Shown here: one piece after another, positions 28,825 through 37,363 of the stretch
How the letters are laid out: every line of letters starts with the position of its first letter
Numbering within the stretch: the stretch's first letter is position 1
Assembly (NCBI RefSeq): GCF_011302055.1
Contig: NZ_CP049871.1
Location: 206,501 to 270,500 of the forward strand
Source of the DNA: Sphingomonas sinipercae
GTDB lineage: Bacteria; Pseudomonadota; Alphaproteobacteria; Sphingomonadales; Sphingomonadaceae
Direction of reading: 5' to 3'
Length of the DNA: 64,000 nucleotides
Made by a program: the position numbers and the translations under genes
Notes under the pieces: model-generated
Database searches by the model: none
Seen by the model: the letters and a program-made list of their open reading frames with translations, nothing else
What the model was told of the DNA's origin: nothing

Positions 28825-29403
28825 ATGAAGTGGTGGGAAGCCGCCGCGGCCGCTTTGGTCCTGGTGGGCAGCAGCGCGGGCGCATTGGCGCAGAAGGCCG
28901 GCCAGGCCAATGCCGACTCGTTCGTGAAGGCAGTGCGCGAGCAGGACAATGCCAATGCGATGGACATGCTCCGCGAGAATCCGGGGCTGATCGATGCCCG
29001 CGGCGACAAGGGGCAGACCGCGCTGATCGCCGCCATCGGCGAGCGCGACCCCGAATGGACGGCGTTCCTGCTGTCGCGCGGCGCCGATCCGAACTTCACC
29101 GGCGAGGATGGAGACCGGCCGTTGATCGCCGCCGCACGCGCCGGTTTCGAGGACGGGGCCATGTTGCTCCTGGAAAAAGGGGCGAAGGTCGACGCGACCA
29201 ACAAGCGGGGCGAGACCGCGCTGATCGTGGCGGTGCAGCGCAAGCAGCCGGCGATCGTGAAGCTGCTGCTCGGCAGCGGTGCCGATCCCGACAAGAACGA
29301 CAGCTTCGCCGGCTATTCGGCCCGCGATTACGCGCTTCAGGACACGCGTTCGCGCGACATCATCAAGCTGATCGAAGCGAAGAAGCCGCCGCCCAGGCCC
29401 TAA
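28825..29403 (+). CDS. Exported ankyrin-repeat protein
   Basis: A 192-residue protein with a signal peptide (MKWWEAAAAALVLVGSSAGALA) and four or so ankyrin repeats over the rest: KGQTALIAAIGERDPEWTAFLLSRGADPN, DGDRPLIAAARAGFEDGAMLLLEKGA and RGETALIVAVQRKQPAIVKLLL (each given in part). Periplasmic ankyrin proteins bind other proteins; the partner is unknown. The ATG at 28825 follows GGGAGGG. An in-frame start at 28606 would read through antisense sequence of the YcgN gene and is rejected. It is convergent with mmcB, with stops overlapping by 4 bases. Confidence 0.85.
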   Translation: MKWWEAAAAALVLVGSSAGALAQKAGQANADSFVKAVREQDNANAMDMLRENPGLIDARGDKGQTALIAAIGERDPEWTAFLLSRGADPNFTGEDGDRPLIAAARAGFEDGAMLLLEKGAKVDATNKRGETALIVAVQRKQPAIVKLLLGSGADPDKNDSFAGYSARDYALQDTRSRDIIKLIEAKKPPPRP

Positions 29404-29885
29404 TTTCCGGCGCCCAGCGTCGGGTCGATCTGTTGCGACAGCCGCCGCGCCGCGCGCCGGGCGAAACGCAGGACTTCCGCCTTGCGCCGGGCCGGCGACA
29501 GCGGCCGGGGCGAGGCCGCGCGCACCATCGCCGCATCGTAGCGGTCGGCGACGATCAGGCCCGCTTCCGACGGCAGGAAGCGCTCTTCCTCCAGGAAGTG
29601 CGACAGGCCGGGCGGCACCGCCCAGAAGAAATGGTCGCAATAATCGAGATAATCGAGCCACTTGCAGTCGCCGACCAGGTCGGCCTTGGCGACCTTGATC
29701 TCGACGATGGTCAGGCACCCCTTGGCATCGATCGCCATCATGTCGGCGCGGCGCCCGTTGGGCAGCGGCACTTCGCAAATGGCGAACAGGTCCTGCCTGC
29801 AGAATAGCCGGGTCACGCCGCGCGCGACCTCCGCCGCGATTGGCGGGGCGTCGGCAAAGCACGGCGAATCGAGCACGATATCCAC
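29400..29885 (-). CDS. mmcB: MmcB family DNA repair protein (putative endonuclease)
   Basis: A 161-residue protein of the alphaproteobacterial MmcB family, linked to mitomycin-C damage repair in Caulobacter. A PD-(D/E)xK nuclease core is visible: E38, D48 in GRRADMMAID, and E62-x-K64 in TIVEIKVAK, followed by DLVGDCKWLDYLDYCDHFFW typical of the family. The start is GTG at 29885. It is monocistronic, between the ankyrin gene (convergent) and the SleB hydrolase gene upstream on the same strand. SOS control is expected from relatives, but I see no clear LexA box. Confidence 0.88.
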   Translation of the reverse strand: MDIVLDSPCFADAPPIAAEVARGVTRLFCRQDLFAICEVPLPNGRRADMMAIDAKGCLTIVEIKVAKADLVGDCKWLDYLDYCDHFFWAVPPGLSHFLEEERFLPSEAGLIVADRYDAAMVRAASPRPLSPARRKAEVLRFARRAARRLSQQIDPTLGAGN

Positions 29886-29937
29886 CGCGCCTGCCTAGAA
29901 CATAAGGGGACCGGCCGAAAGCGGCCGGAAGCGAGCC

Positions 29938-30570
29938 CTAGCGGTAAAAGACGTGATTGCCGATCGAGGCGACGCGCTTCAGGCGCCAGCCCGGGCTGAC
30001 CCGCTTGGCGTGGAAGAACAAGGCGTTGCCGGCGGCCGAATCCTTGAGATCCTGGTCGACGATCTTGGCGATGGCGACCGCTGTCTGCCATTGCCGCCCG
30101 CTCTTCGCGACCGCCGGCCAGCGACCGCCGCGAACGAAGGAGAATTGGCCGCGCTGGGTGAGCACGCCGCAATAGGTCTTGGCGAAGCGGCCGCTGCTGG
30201 CGCGATTGGCGATGACTTCGCCAACGGCCAGCTGGCCGGCCAGGGGTTCGCTCTTGGATTCGAAATAGATGCCGGCGGCCAGGCATTCCAGCTCGCGGCT
30301 GCCCGGGTCGGAACTGCGAAGGTCGGCAACCAGGGTCGCCAGGTCGGCCTTCGGATTAACCGTCGGAGTCGGGGTCGGGATCGTCGTTTCTACTTCCGTG
30401 GCGGGATCGGCAGGCACGACTTCGATCGGCGTCGGGACTACGGTCGTCGGGACAACGACCGAATTGACGGCGAGAAGCGGCTCGACCTTAGGCCCGACCT
30501 GGGCCGGCGCAACCGAGCTGGCGTTCAACGCAGCAGCTACAATGAGCGCCCAACGAAGCGAAATCGACAT
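29938..30570 (-). CDS. Cell wall hydrolase, SleB family
   Basis: A 210-residue exported protein with a signal peptide (MSISLRWALIVAAALNASSVAPA), a Pro/Thr/Val-rich linker (about 30-75) and a C-terminal SleB-type hydrolase domain (about 90-210). The domain includes LECLAAGIYFESKSEPLAGQ, where the Glu in YFES is the likely catalytic residue, and the GQFSFVRGGRW block. SleB is a spore-cortex lytic enzyme in Bacillus. In non-sporulating alphaproteobacteria the family is thought to cut peptidoglycan during growth or division. An upstream gap of about 170 bases separates it from DUF1491 and could hold its promoter. Confidence 0.88.
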   Translation of the reverse strand: MSISLRWALIVAAALNASSVAPAQVGPKVEPLLAVNSVVVPTTVVPTPIEVVPADPATEVETTIPTPTPTVNPKADLATLVADLRSSDPGSRELECLAAGIYFESKSEPLAGQLAVGEVIANRASSGRFAKTYCGVLTQRGQFSFVRGGRWPAVAKSGRQWQTAVAIAKIVDQDLKDSAAGNALFFHAKRVSPGWRLKRVASIGNHVFYR

Positions 30571-30739
30571 ATTTTCCGGTATTCATGCGGTGAACCGCCT
30601 CAGCGGAGCGGCCAGGACGGAACGTCCCTTTTGCCCCCGAGTTGTATTCCCCGACTCGCGTGGCGCCCGCCGAAACCCGGCTGATGGGTGCCCCCCGCTC
30701 TTGCTGTTGCACCCCTGTGGCGGCGGGCGGCCGCTCGCG

Positions 30740-31081
30740 TCAACTCGCCGCTGTCGTTTCAGCGACGAATCGTTCCGGCTGCGGGATATCCAGTTCGATC
30801 ACCCACAAATCTTCGTCGAAGCGGGTGCGCTTTTGCAGGAAATCGGCCAAATCCTCGGCGCTGCTCGATTCGGCCGGGCCAACGGCCTGCCAGGCATAGC
30901 CGCCGTTCGCCGCTAACGCGCGCTCCAGGCAGGCGACGTGGACGCCGCGGCGAGTGACGACCAGCAACAGCGCGCCGCGCTCTTCATCGCCCTTGCGAAG
31001 GATCGTCCCGAAACCGCCCTGTGCCTCGGCCAGCCGAAGCAGTGCCGACGCTTCCAGCCCGGCTGGCAGGCGCTCGCTCAT
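30740..31081 (-). CDS. DUF1491 family protein
   Basis: A 113-residue cytosolic protein. It shows the DUF1491 layout: LPAGLEASALLRLAEAQGGFGTILRKGD, a LLLVVTRRG strand and a C-terminal RTRFDEDLWVIELDIP block. The function is unknown. It lies 10 bases downstream of ptsN on the same strand, so it is probably co-transcribed with hpf and ptsN. Confidence 0.85.
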   Translation of the reverse strand: MSERLPAGLEASALLRLAEAQGGFGTILRKGDEERGALLLVVTRRGVHVACLERALAANGGYAWQAVGPAESSSAEDLADFLQKRTRFDEDLWVIELDIPQPERFVAETTAAS

Positions 31082-31090
31082 CGGCGGGGG

Positions 31091-31555
31091 CTAAGCCGCA
31101 TCCCGCTCGTCGGCCCCCATCAGCACCGCGGCCAGCGCATCGCGGCTTCGCGCGCCGCGCATCTTCTCGAGCGTCGGCCCGTGCCGGACCACGCGGCTGA
31201 CGGCCGCCAACGCCTTCAGGTGCTCCGCGCCCGCGTCCGGCGGTGACAGCAGCAGGAACACCAGGTCGACGGGCGCGCCGTCGATCGCGTCGTAACGGAT
31301 CGGCTCCGACAGCCGCGCAACCAGGCAGTAAATGCGGTTGAGCCCTTCGACCTTGCCGTGCGGAATGGCGACGCCCTGCCCAAAGCCGGTCGAGCCGAGC
31401 TTCTCGCGCTCGGTCAGGCTGCTGAGGATCGCCGCCGACTTGGCGTCCAGCCGACTCGCCGCAAGGCTCGCCAGCTGCTGCAGCAGCTGGCGCTTGTTGC
31501 CCGCCGACAGCGCCGGCTTGATGGCTTCGAAATCGAGGAACTCGGTCAGCTGCAT
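31091..31555 (-). CDS. ptsN: Nitrogen-PTS enzyme IIA (EIIA-Ntr)
   Basis: A phospho-acceptor of the regulatory PTS branch. His66 in GVAIPHGK is the phosphorylation site. The 154-residue length and the text EREKLGSTGFGQ, VFLLLSPPDAGAEHLKALAAVSR and C-terminal ALAAVL are typical. It tunes K+ transport, nitrogen and envelope responses in other bacteria. It follows hpf by about 50 bases and precedes DUF1491. The usual rpoN partner upstream of hpf is not present here; dnaQ occupies that place. Confidence 0.93.
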   Translation of the reverse strand: MQLTEFLDFEAIKPALSAGNKRQLLQQLASLAASRLDAKSAAILSSLTEREKLGSTGFGQGVAIPHGKVEGLNRIYCLVARLSEPIRYDAIDGAPVDLVFLLLSPPDAGAEHLKALAAVSRVVRHGPTLEKMRGARSRDALAAVLMGADERDAA

Positions 31556-31607
31556 GGCAGGCCTTGATGGTGCGGCCGCGTTGGCCGCGGCGCCGGTTGC
31601 AATAGGG

Positions 31608-32174
31608 TCAGCCCTGCGGCTCGACCCAGCCGATGTTCCCGTCGTCGCGGCGATACACCAGGTTGAACTCGCCGCTGTTCGAATTGCGGAACATGAGCGC
31701 GGTGGTGTTGCGCAGGTCCATCAACATCACCGCATCGGCCACGCTGGAACGCGGGATATCGACCCGGGTCTCGGCGACGATGGTGGGATTGTCGGGCGCT
31801 TCCTGCTCGTCGCCCGAGCCGGCGAACACCGTATAGCCGGCGTTCGAATCGACCATTGGCGGAGCGGCCCCGTTCGAGCGATGCTCCTTGAGCCGGCGGG
31901 CGTAGCGGCGCAGCTGTTTCTCGATCTTGTCTCCGGCGCCCTGGAAAGCGATTTCCGCCGTCGGCGCGCGGTGTGCAGCTTTCAGCACCACGCCCTGCGC
32001 GACCGGCGCGACGATGTCGCAGGTGAAATCGTTCTGCGGGCCCTTGCCGAAAGTGACGTTGGCGCCGACCGAGCGGGCGGCATATTTCTCGGTCATTTCC
32101 TCGACTCGAGCGATTGCCTGCTCTTTCAGCGAGTCGCCGGTTTCAACTTGATGGTCAGCGACATGGACGTCCAC
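31608..32174 (-). CDS. hpf: Ribosome hibernation promoting factor, long form
   Basis: Binds the 30S decoding centre and dimerises ribosomes in stationary phase. 188 residues: an N-terminal S30AE domain (about 1-100, HQVETGDSLKEQAIARVEEM and VTFGKGPQNDFTCDI), a linker, and the C-terminal dimerisation domain (about 130-185) ending in LVYRRDDGNIGWVEP. The two-domain length marks the long HPF that makes 100S dimers by itself. The start is GTG at 32174. It is first in hpf-ptsN-DUF1491. Confidence 0.93.
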   Translation of the reverse strand: MDVHVADHQVETGDSLKEQAIARVEEMTEKYAARSVGANVTFGKGPQNDFTCDIVAPVAQGVVLKAAHRAPTAEIAFQGAGDKIEKQLRRYARRLKEHRSNGAAPPMVDSNAGYTVFAGSGDEQEAPDNPTIVAETRVDIPRSSVADAVMLMDLRNTTALMFRNSNSGEFNLVYRRDDGNIGWVEPQG

Positions 32175-32210
32175 GAGCAGGCTCCCTTTTTTCGACTTCG
32201 GCCGCGCTTA

Positions 32211-32229
32211 GGGCCGCGTCAAACGGCCC
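32211..32229 (-). terminator. Weak hairpin between dnaQ and hpf
   Basis: GGGCCG (32211-32216) with CGGCCC (32224-32229), 7-base loop, just after the dnaQ stop on the minus strand. No T run follows, so termination is doubtful. Confidence 0.35.
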
Positions 32230-32230
32230 G

Positions 32231-32929
32231 TCAACTTGCTCCGGCGAACCGTGCCCACAACGGGTCGGTCAGCTTGGCCATAAACGCACGATGGCGCTCA
32301 AGCTCCTCAACCGCCGCAAAATGCGGCCGCGGAATCCGCGGCTCGCGCACCGTGACGGTGCCGATGGCCCCGGCATTGTCCGTGACTTCTGTTTCCGCGA
32401 CCAGACCCAGGCCGATCTGACGGCCGCCGGTCAGTTCGATATATACCTGCGTCAGCAGCTGCGCGTCGAGCAAGGCGCCATGCTTGATGCGCTGGCTGCG
32501 ATCGACGCCGAAGCGCATGCACAGGGCGTCCAGGCTGTGCTTGGCGCCGGGATGCCGCGTCCGGGCGATCGCCAGTGTATCGACCATCCGGGTGGTGCAG
32601 ACCGGGTCGCGCCCGCACAGGTTCAGCTCCCAGTTGAGGAAGCTGAAGTCGAAGCCGGCGTTGTGGGCGACCAGCGGCGCATCTTCGATGAAGTCGAGCA
32701 GCTCCTGAACCCGCTCCGAAAAGCGCGGCTTGTCCGACAGGAAGACGTCGCTGAGCCCGTGGACCGCCTGCGCCCCGAACGGCATCGTCCGCTCGGGATT
32801 GAAATAGGCATGGAAGTGGCGACCGGTCTCGACCCGATTGAAAATCTCGACGCAGCCGATTTCGACCATGCGGTCGCCGTCGGCCGGGCTGAGCCCGGTA
32901 GTCTCTGTATCGAATACGATTTCCCGCAC
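32231..32929 (-). CDS. dnaQ: DNA polymerase III epsilon subunit (3'-5' proofreading exonuclease)
   Basis: Proofreading exonuclease of the replicative polymerase, 232 residues. DEDDh motifs: D7 and E9 in FDTETTGL (ExoI), HNAGFDFSFL (ExoII), and KHGALLDAQLL (ExoIII, H and D). The start is GTG 32929, because AGGGGGAT lies 10 bases upstream and homologues begin MREIVFDTETTG. An upstream in-frame start at 32965 would overlap coaE. It is the last gene of maf-coaE-dnaQ, transcribed away from the putative origin. Confidence 0.94.
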   Translation of the reverse strand: MREIVFDTETTGLSPADGDRMVEIGCVEIFNRVETGRHFHAYFNPERTMPFGAQAVHGLSDVFLSDKPRFSERVQELLDFIEDAPLVAHNAGFDFSFLNWELNLCGRDPVCTTRMVDTLAIARTRHPGAKHSLDALCMRFGVDRSQRIKHGALLDAQLLTQVYIELTGGRQIGLGLVAETEVTDNAGAIGTVTVREPRIPRPHFAAVEELERHRAFMAKLTDPLWARFAGAS

Positions 32930-32937
32930 GGCCGCGA

Positions 32938-33531
32938 TTATCCCCCTGCCGCGAGTCCCAGACAAGCGAGAATGTCGCGCACCTGGGCTTTGGTTGTGGA
33001 TAGGTCGCCGCCGGTATCGACCACGAAATCGGCCTGCGCGCGCTTCTGCGCGTCGGGCACCTGCCGGGCAAGGATCGCGTCCAGCCTGTCCTGGGTCATC
33101 CCCGGCCGGCCAAGCACCCGCTGTTGCTGGACCTCGGCGGGCGCCGACACGACCACGACCTTGTCGAAGGCGGTCTCCCCATGCGTTTCGAACAGTAGGG
33201 GGATGTCGAACAACAGCGCCTGCGCATCGCCATTCTCGACGATGAAGCGGGTGCGCTCGTGATGGACCGCCGGATGGACGATCGCTTCCAGGGCGGCGAG
33301 CTCATCCGGATGGCCGAGCACCTTGGCCGACAAGGCGTCGCGGTCGACCGCCCCGTCGCGCGTGCTGCCGGGAAAGCGCGCCTCGATCTTTTCGACCAGT
33401 GCGCCGCCCGCACCCTGGAGCCGGCGGACGACCGCGTCGGCGTCGAACACAGGAATCCCCGCTTGTTCGAACATCTGCGCGACGGTGGACTTGCCCATCC
33501 CGATCGACCCGGTGAGCGCAATGGTGATCAT
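32938..33531 (-). CDS. coaE: Dephospho-CoA kinase
   Basis: Last step of coenzyme A synthesis: ATP-dependent phosphorylation of dephospho-CoA. 197 residues with P-loop GSIGMGKS at 8-15, DADAVVRRL near 30-38, and the lid region typical of CoaE (VSAPAEVQQQRVLGR). The ATG overlaps the maf stop (ATGA at 33528-33531). In related genomes aroE usually stands between maf and coaE; here the two are directly fused by overlap. Confidence 0.94.
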   Translation of the reverse strand: MITIALTGSIGMGKSTVAQMFEQAGIPVFDADAVVRRLQGAGGALVEKIEARFPGSTRDGAVDRDALSAKVLGHPDELAALEAIVHPAVHHERTRFIVENGDAQALLFDIPLLFETHGETAFDKVVVVSAPAEVQQQRVLGRPGMTQDRLDAILARQVPDAQKRAQADFVVDTGGDLSTTKAQVRDILACLGLAAGG

Positions 33532-34121
33532 GCCTGCATGACTCCGCGGTCCCGAAGCGCGCCGAGCAGCGGCAGCAGCGGCATTCCAAGGACGGTAAAA
33601 TAGCTGCCTTCGATGCTTTCGAACAATTGCACGCCCGGCCCTTCAAGCCGGAACACGCCGACGCAATAAGCGACTTCCGGCCACTCGGCGTCGAGATAGT
33701 CCTCGATGAACGCATCGGAAAGGGTGCGCACCTGCAACCGCGCGACATCGGCCACGCTCCAGTCGATCTGCCCGCCCCGGGCCAGCGCCACTGCGCTGGT
33801 GAGCTTCAGCGCCTTGCCGGAAAAGAAACGCAGATGGTCGGCGGCCTGCTCGCGGTCCGCGGCCTTGTCGAAGCGGCGCCCGGCGACGGTCACCACCGAA
33901 TCGCTGCCGGCCACCCAATCGTCCGGCCGCTCCACGCTCACCGATTGGGCTTTCAGGCCCGCCAGATGCTCGGCCAGCAGCGACGGGTCGCCGCGATGCG
34001 CGGCCTTTTCGACCGCTTCGTCGATGGCCGCCGCCTGGCTCAGGAAGCTGACTCCGGCCTGCGCCAGCATTTGCTGCCGGATCGGGCTGGTTGAAGCGAG
34101 GATCAGCGGCAAATCGAACAA
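33528..34121 (-). CDS. maf: Maf family nucleotide pyrophosphatase
   Basis: Maf/YceF-type house-cleaning enzyme that hydrolyses non-canonical NTPs. 197 residues; LILASTSPIRQQML is a variant of the usual ASxSPRR start, followed by AAIDEAVEK, WVAGSDSVVTVAGR and YCVGVFRLEG. No ATG is available. The TTG at 34121 opens the frame, but a TTG at 34112 sits at better distance from an AGGG and gives a more usual start (MPLILAST). The DnaA-box-like TGTGGAAAA overlaps its upstream edge. It reads leftwards from the candidate origin. Confidence 0.88.
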   Translation of the reverse strand: MFDLPLILASTSPIRQQMLAQAGVSFLSQAAAIDEAVEKAAHRGDPSLLAEHLAGLKAQSVSVERPDDWVAGSDSVVTVAGRRFDKAADREQAADHLRFFSGKALKLTSAVALARGGQIDWSVADVARLQVRTLSDAFIEDYLDAEWPEVAYCVGVFRLEGPGVQLFESIEGSYFTVLGMPLLPLLGALRDRGVMQA

Positions 34122-34408
34122 CCCTGTGGAAAAGCGGGGCTGTGCTTGTAGCGCGAGGATGGGGGCGGTCTCAACGCGCGGTTCGCCCTCATCCGAGTCC
34201 GGCTAATTCGACATTCCATCCACGGGCGGACCATTTCATCCCCACCCTGTGAATCGCGGGGGAAGCCGGCGGCGACTCGCGGCATCGCCTGTGGTGCGGA
34301 CTTCGCCGCGCTGTTGGCAAAACCGGAAGCTGCACCTATTTCCCAGCTTCTGCCTGCCTACTACCTCCATCAATCTTTCTATAAGAATCTATATAGGGAA
34401 GGAGAGGG
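34122..34408. other. Candidate chromosomal origin of replication (oriC), maf/hemE gap
   Basis: A non-coding gap of 287 bases where gene direction flips: maf-coaE-dnaQ run left and hemE through parB run right. It is flanked by the same genes as Caulobacter Cori. It holds TGTGGAAAA (34125-34133), one mismatch from the DnaA box TGTGGATAA, with weaker look-alikes CCATCCACG (34216-34224) and TGTGAATCG (34250 region). Four GANTC sites lie at 34195, 34251, 34274 and 34385. An AT-rich tract at 34366-34398 next to hemE could unwind. Two parS sites lie 5.7 and 7.4 kb to the right. The hemE promoter must also lie here. The origin role is inferred. Confidence 0.6.
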
Positions 34409-35470
34409 GTGGCCCTTTCGTTTGAAGATCGTCCGGTCGAGCAAGCGGTGACCAAGCCCTTGCTTAGGGTGCTCGCTGGTGAACGGCTGGATCCGCCGCC
34501 GATGTGGCTGATGCGCCAGGCCGGTCGCTACCTGCCCGAATATCGCGAATTGCGGGCGGACAAGGGCAGCTTCCTCGACCTCGTCTATAATTCCGATGCC
34601 GCGGCTGAAGTGACTCTGCAGCCGCTCGCTCGCTTCCCGTTCGACGGCGCAATCCTGTTTTCCGATATCCTGATCGTCCCGTTCGCGATCGGCCAGCATC
34701 TCACCTTCGTGGCCGGCGAAGGGCCGCGGCTCAGCCCGACGCTGGAGGCCGCGGACCTCGACGACCTCACCCCGTTCCTCACCCGGCTCGAACCGATCTA
34801 CGAGACGGTGCGCAAGGTGAAGGCTCGGCTGGCGCCCGAAACGACGTTGATCGGCTTTGCCGGCGCGCCCTGGACCGTCGCCACCTACATGGTCGCCGGG
34901 CAGGGAAGCCGGGAACAGGCCGAAACTCGCCGCCTCGCCTACAAGGACCCGGAGCGGTTCGCGGCGATCATCGAGCGCATCGAGCGCGTGACGTTCCAAT
35001 ATCTGTGCGGCCAGATCGAAGCGGGCGTCGAAGCGGTGCAACTGTTCGACAGCTGGAGCGGGAGTCTCGCCCCGGCGGAGTTCGAGCGCTGGGTCATCGC
35101 CCCGACGCAGCGGCTGGTCCGGCGGCTCGGCGAAGAGCATCCGGACATTCCGGTCATCGGCTTTCCCAAGGGCGCCGGCGGCAAGCTTGCGGCCTACGCC
35201 CGCGAAACCGGGGTCGCCGCCGTCGGCATCGACGAGACGGTCGACCCGGCCTGGGCCGACCGCGAACTGCCGGCGTCGCTGCCGGTCCAGGGCAATCTCG
35301 ACCCCCTGGCGCTGATCGCCGGCGGTGCGACCCTGGAAGCAGCGGTGCGCAGGATCATTGACGCCTTCGCCGGACGGCCGCACATCTTCAACCTGGGCCA
35401 CGGGATCCTGCAGGACACGCCGATCGCGCATGTCGAGCAGCTGGCGGCGCTGGTGAAGGGGCGGCGATGA
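34409..35470 (+). CDS. hemE: Uroporphyrinogen decarboxylase
   Basis: Converts uroporphyrinogen III to coproporphyrinogen III in haem synthesis. 353 residues with PPMWLMRQAGRYLPEYR near 29-45 (the family signature with the substrate Arg), ILFSDILIVPFAIG, GFAGAPWTVATYMV, and NLGHGILQDTPI at the C-terminus. The start is GTG at 34409, just after AAGGAGAG. The TGA overlaps the hemJ start (ATGA), so the two haem genes are coupled. In Caulobacter hemE borders the replication origin. Confidence 0.95.
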   Translation: MALSFEDRPVEQAVTKPLLRVLAGERLDPPPMWLMRQAGRYLPEYRELRADKGSFLDLVYNSDAAAEVTLQPLARFPFDGAILFSDILIVPFAIGQHLTFVAGEGPRLSPTLEAADLDDLTPFLTRLEPIYETVRKVKARLAPETTLIGFAGAPWTVATYMVAGQGSREQAETRRLAYKDPERFAAIIERIERVTFQYLCGQIEAGVEAVQLFDSWSGSLAPAEFERWVIAPTQRLVRRLGEEHPDIPVIGFPKGAGGKLAAYARETGVAAVGIDETVDPAWADRELPASLPVQGNLDPLALIAGGATLEAAVRRIIDAFAGRPHIFNLGHGILQDTPIAHVEQLAALVKGRR

Positions 35471-35919
35471 ACGAACTGACCGGTTTCCTGGGCGTGGCCT
35501 ACCCGTGGGTGAAGGCCGCGCACGTCACGTTCGTCATTTACTGGATGGCGGGCTTGCTGCTGCTGCCGCGCTTCTACGTCTACCATCACGAAACGCCGGC
35601 CGGCTCCGCCGAAGACCGCGCGTGGATCGAACGCGAACGCCGGGTCCGCGCGATCATCCTCAACCCGGCGATGATCGTCGTCTGGGTGCTTGGCCTGCTG
35701 CTGGCTTTCCACGTCGCCGCGTTCAGCCAGGCCTGGTTCCACGCCAAGCTGGCGTTGGTCGTCGGGCTTTCGGGCTACCAGGGCTGGCTCGGCTATTACG
35801 GCAAGCGGCTGGCGCAGGGGAAACGCCCGGTCGACCAAAAGACCCTTCGCATCATGAACGAAATCCCCGGCATTGCCGCCGCGATTATCGTAGTCCTGGT
35901 CATCGTCCGGCCCTTCTAG
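35467..35919 (+). CDS. hemJ: Protoporphyrinogen IX oxidase HemJ (CopD-like membrane protein)
   Basis: Oxidises protoporphyrinogen IX to protoporphyrin IX, using haem b as cofactor in this family. 150 residues with four membrane helices (about 15-35, 62-82, 92-108 and 130-148). Conserved features seen: His in WVKAAHVTFVIYW, PRFYVYHHE after helix 1, ERRVRAIILNPAM and the GYQGWLGYY block. It overlaps hemE by 4 bases, which fits a shared pathway. Confidence 0.9.
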   Translation: MNELTGFLGVAYPWVKAAHVTFVIYWMAGLLLLPRFYVYHHETPAGSAEDRAWIERERRVRAIILNPAMIVVWVLGLLLAFHVAAFSQAWFHAKLALVVGLSGYQGWLGYYGKRLAQGKRPVDQKTLRIMNEIPGIAAAIIVVLVIVRPF

Positions 35920-36083
35920 CGCCGCTCTCCGCCGTTGACTCGGCAACGGGGGCTGCCTAACTCGCCCTTACCGCTGCACGGCCAGTGCCTTTCTGCCGCC
36001 GCGGCCGATCACCTTTCGCCGCGGCGTCCTGCCGCGCTTGCTTTCCGAATGAAGCCCAAATCCCGCCCGAAGAGCGAATCCCA

Positions 36084-37340
36084 ATGCATCTTAAAGACCT
36101 TAAACTGAAATCGCCGGCCGAGCTGGTCACCATGGCCGAAGAGCTCGGCATCGAAGGCGCATCGACCATGCGCAAGCAGGACATCATGTTCTCGATCCTG
36201 AAGGTCGAGGCGGAAGATGGCGCGCAGATCAACGGCAACGGCACGATCGAAGTCCTCAACGACGGCTTCGGCTTCCTTCGCTCGCCCGAGGCGAACTACC
36301 TCGCCGGGCCCGACGACATTTACGTCGCGCCCTCGGTCGTCCGCCGCTTTGGCCTGCGCACCGGCGATACGGTCGAAGGCGAAATCCGCGCGCCCAAGGA
36401 CGGGGAGCGCTATTTCGCGCTGACCCGGGTCACGACCATCAATTTCGACGATCCGGAGCAGGTCCGGCATCGCGTCAACTTCGACAATTTGACGCCGCTT
36501 TATCCGGACCAGAAGCTCAAGCTCGACACGCTCGATCCGACGATCAAGGACAAGTCGGCGCGGGTGATCGACATCGTCGCTCCGCTCGGCAAGGGCCAGC
36601 GCGCGCTGATCGTCGCGCCGCCGCGCACCGGCAAGACCGTCCTGCTGCAGAACATCGCGCGCGCGATCACCGACAATAATCCGGAAGTTTTCCTGATCGT
36701 TCTGCTGATCGACGAGCGGCCCGAGGAAGTCACCGACATGCAGCGCTCGGTCCACGGCGAGGTCGTCAGCTCGACCTTCGACGAGCCGGCCCAGCGCCAC
36801 GTCCAGGTCGCGGAAATGGTGATCGAAAAGGCCAAGCGCCTGGTCGAGCACAAGAAGGATGTCGTTATCCTGCTCGACTCCATCACCCGCCTCGGCCGCG
36901 CCTACAACACGGTCGTGCCAAGCTCCGGCAAGGTGCTGACTGGCGGTGTCGATGCCAACGCGCTCCAGCGCCCGAAGCGCTTCTTCGGCGCCGCCCGCAA
37001 CATCGAGGAAGGCGGTTCGCTGTCGATCATCGCCACCGCGCTGATCGATACCGGCTCCAAGATGGACGAGGTCATCTTCGAAGAGTTCAAGGGCACCGGT
37101 AACAGCGAAATCGTGCTCGATCGCAAGGTCTCCGACAAGCGCATCTTCCCGTCGCTCGACGTCGGCAAGTCCGGCACCCGCAAGGAAGAATTGCTGGTCG
37201 ACCAGGGCACGCTGACCAAGATGTGGGTGCTGCGCCGAATCCTGATGCAGATGGGCACCGTCGACGCGATGCAGTTCCTGCTCGACAAGATGAAGGACGC
37301 CAAGTCCAACGAGGACTTCTTCGCCTCGATGAACCAGTAG
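36084..37340 (+). CDS. rho: Transcription termination factor Rho
   Basis: Hexameric RNA helicase that ends transcription. 418 residues: N-terminal Rho domain ([15 protein letters not shown]), an RNA-binding cold-shock-like domain (about 50-118, with [13 protein letters not shown]), and a RecA-type ATPase with Walker [11 protein letters not shown] near 178-187, Walker [11 protein letters not shown], and the R-loop/Q-loop. The start is the ATG at 36084; an in-frame GTG at 35985 would add 33 unlikely residues. A leader of about 160 bases (35920-36083) separates it from hemJ. Rho genes are often autoregulated there, but I see no specific signal. Confidence 0.96.
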   Translation: MHLKDLKLKSPAELVTMAEELGIEGASTMRKQDIMFSILKVEAEDGAQINGNGTIEVLNDGFGFLRSPEANYLAGPDDIYVAPSVVRRFGLRTGDTVEGEIRAPKDGERYFALTRVTTINFDDPEQVRHRVNFDNLTPLYPDQKLKLDTLDPTIKDKSARVIDIVAPLGKGQRALIVAPPRTGKTVLLQNIARAITDNNPEVFLIVLLIDERPEEVTDMQRSVHGEVVSSTFDEPAQRHVQVAEMVIEKAKRLVEHKKDVVILLDSITRLGRAYNTVVPSSGKVLTGGVDANALQRPKRFFGAARNIEEGGSLSIIATALIDTGSKMDEVIFEEFKGTGNSEIVLDRKVSDKRIFPSLDVGKSGTRKEELLVDQGTLTKMWVLRRILMQMGTVDAMQFLLDKMKDAKSNEDFFASMNQ

Positions 37341-37363
37341 CGGCGGTGCGCCGTTAAGCGCCC

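Noticed and set aside
29670-29900. LexA (SOS) box upstream of mmcB
   Set aside because: I looked for GTTC-N7-GTTC and found no convincing match near the start.
37341-37363. yybP-ykoY manganese riboswitch ahead of the TerC genes
   Set aside because: The rho-terC gap is only 23 bases and cannot hold the aptamer.
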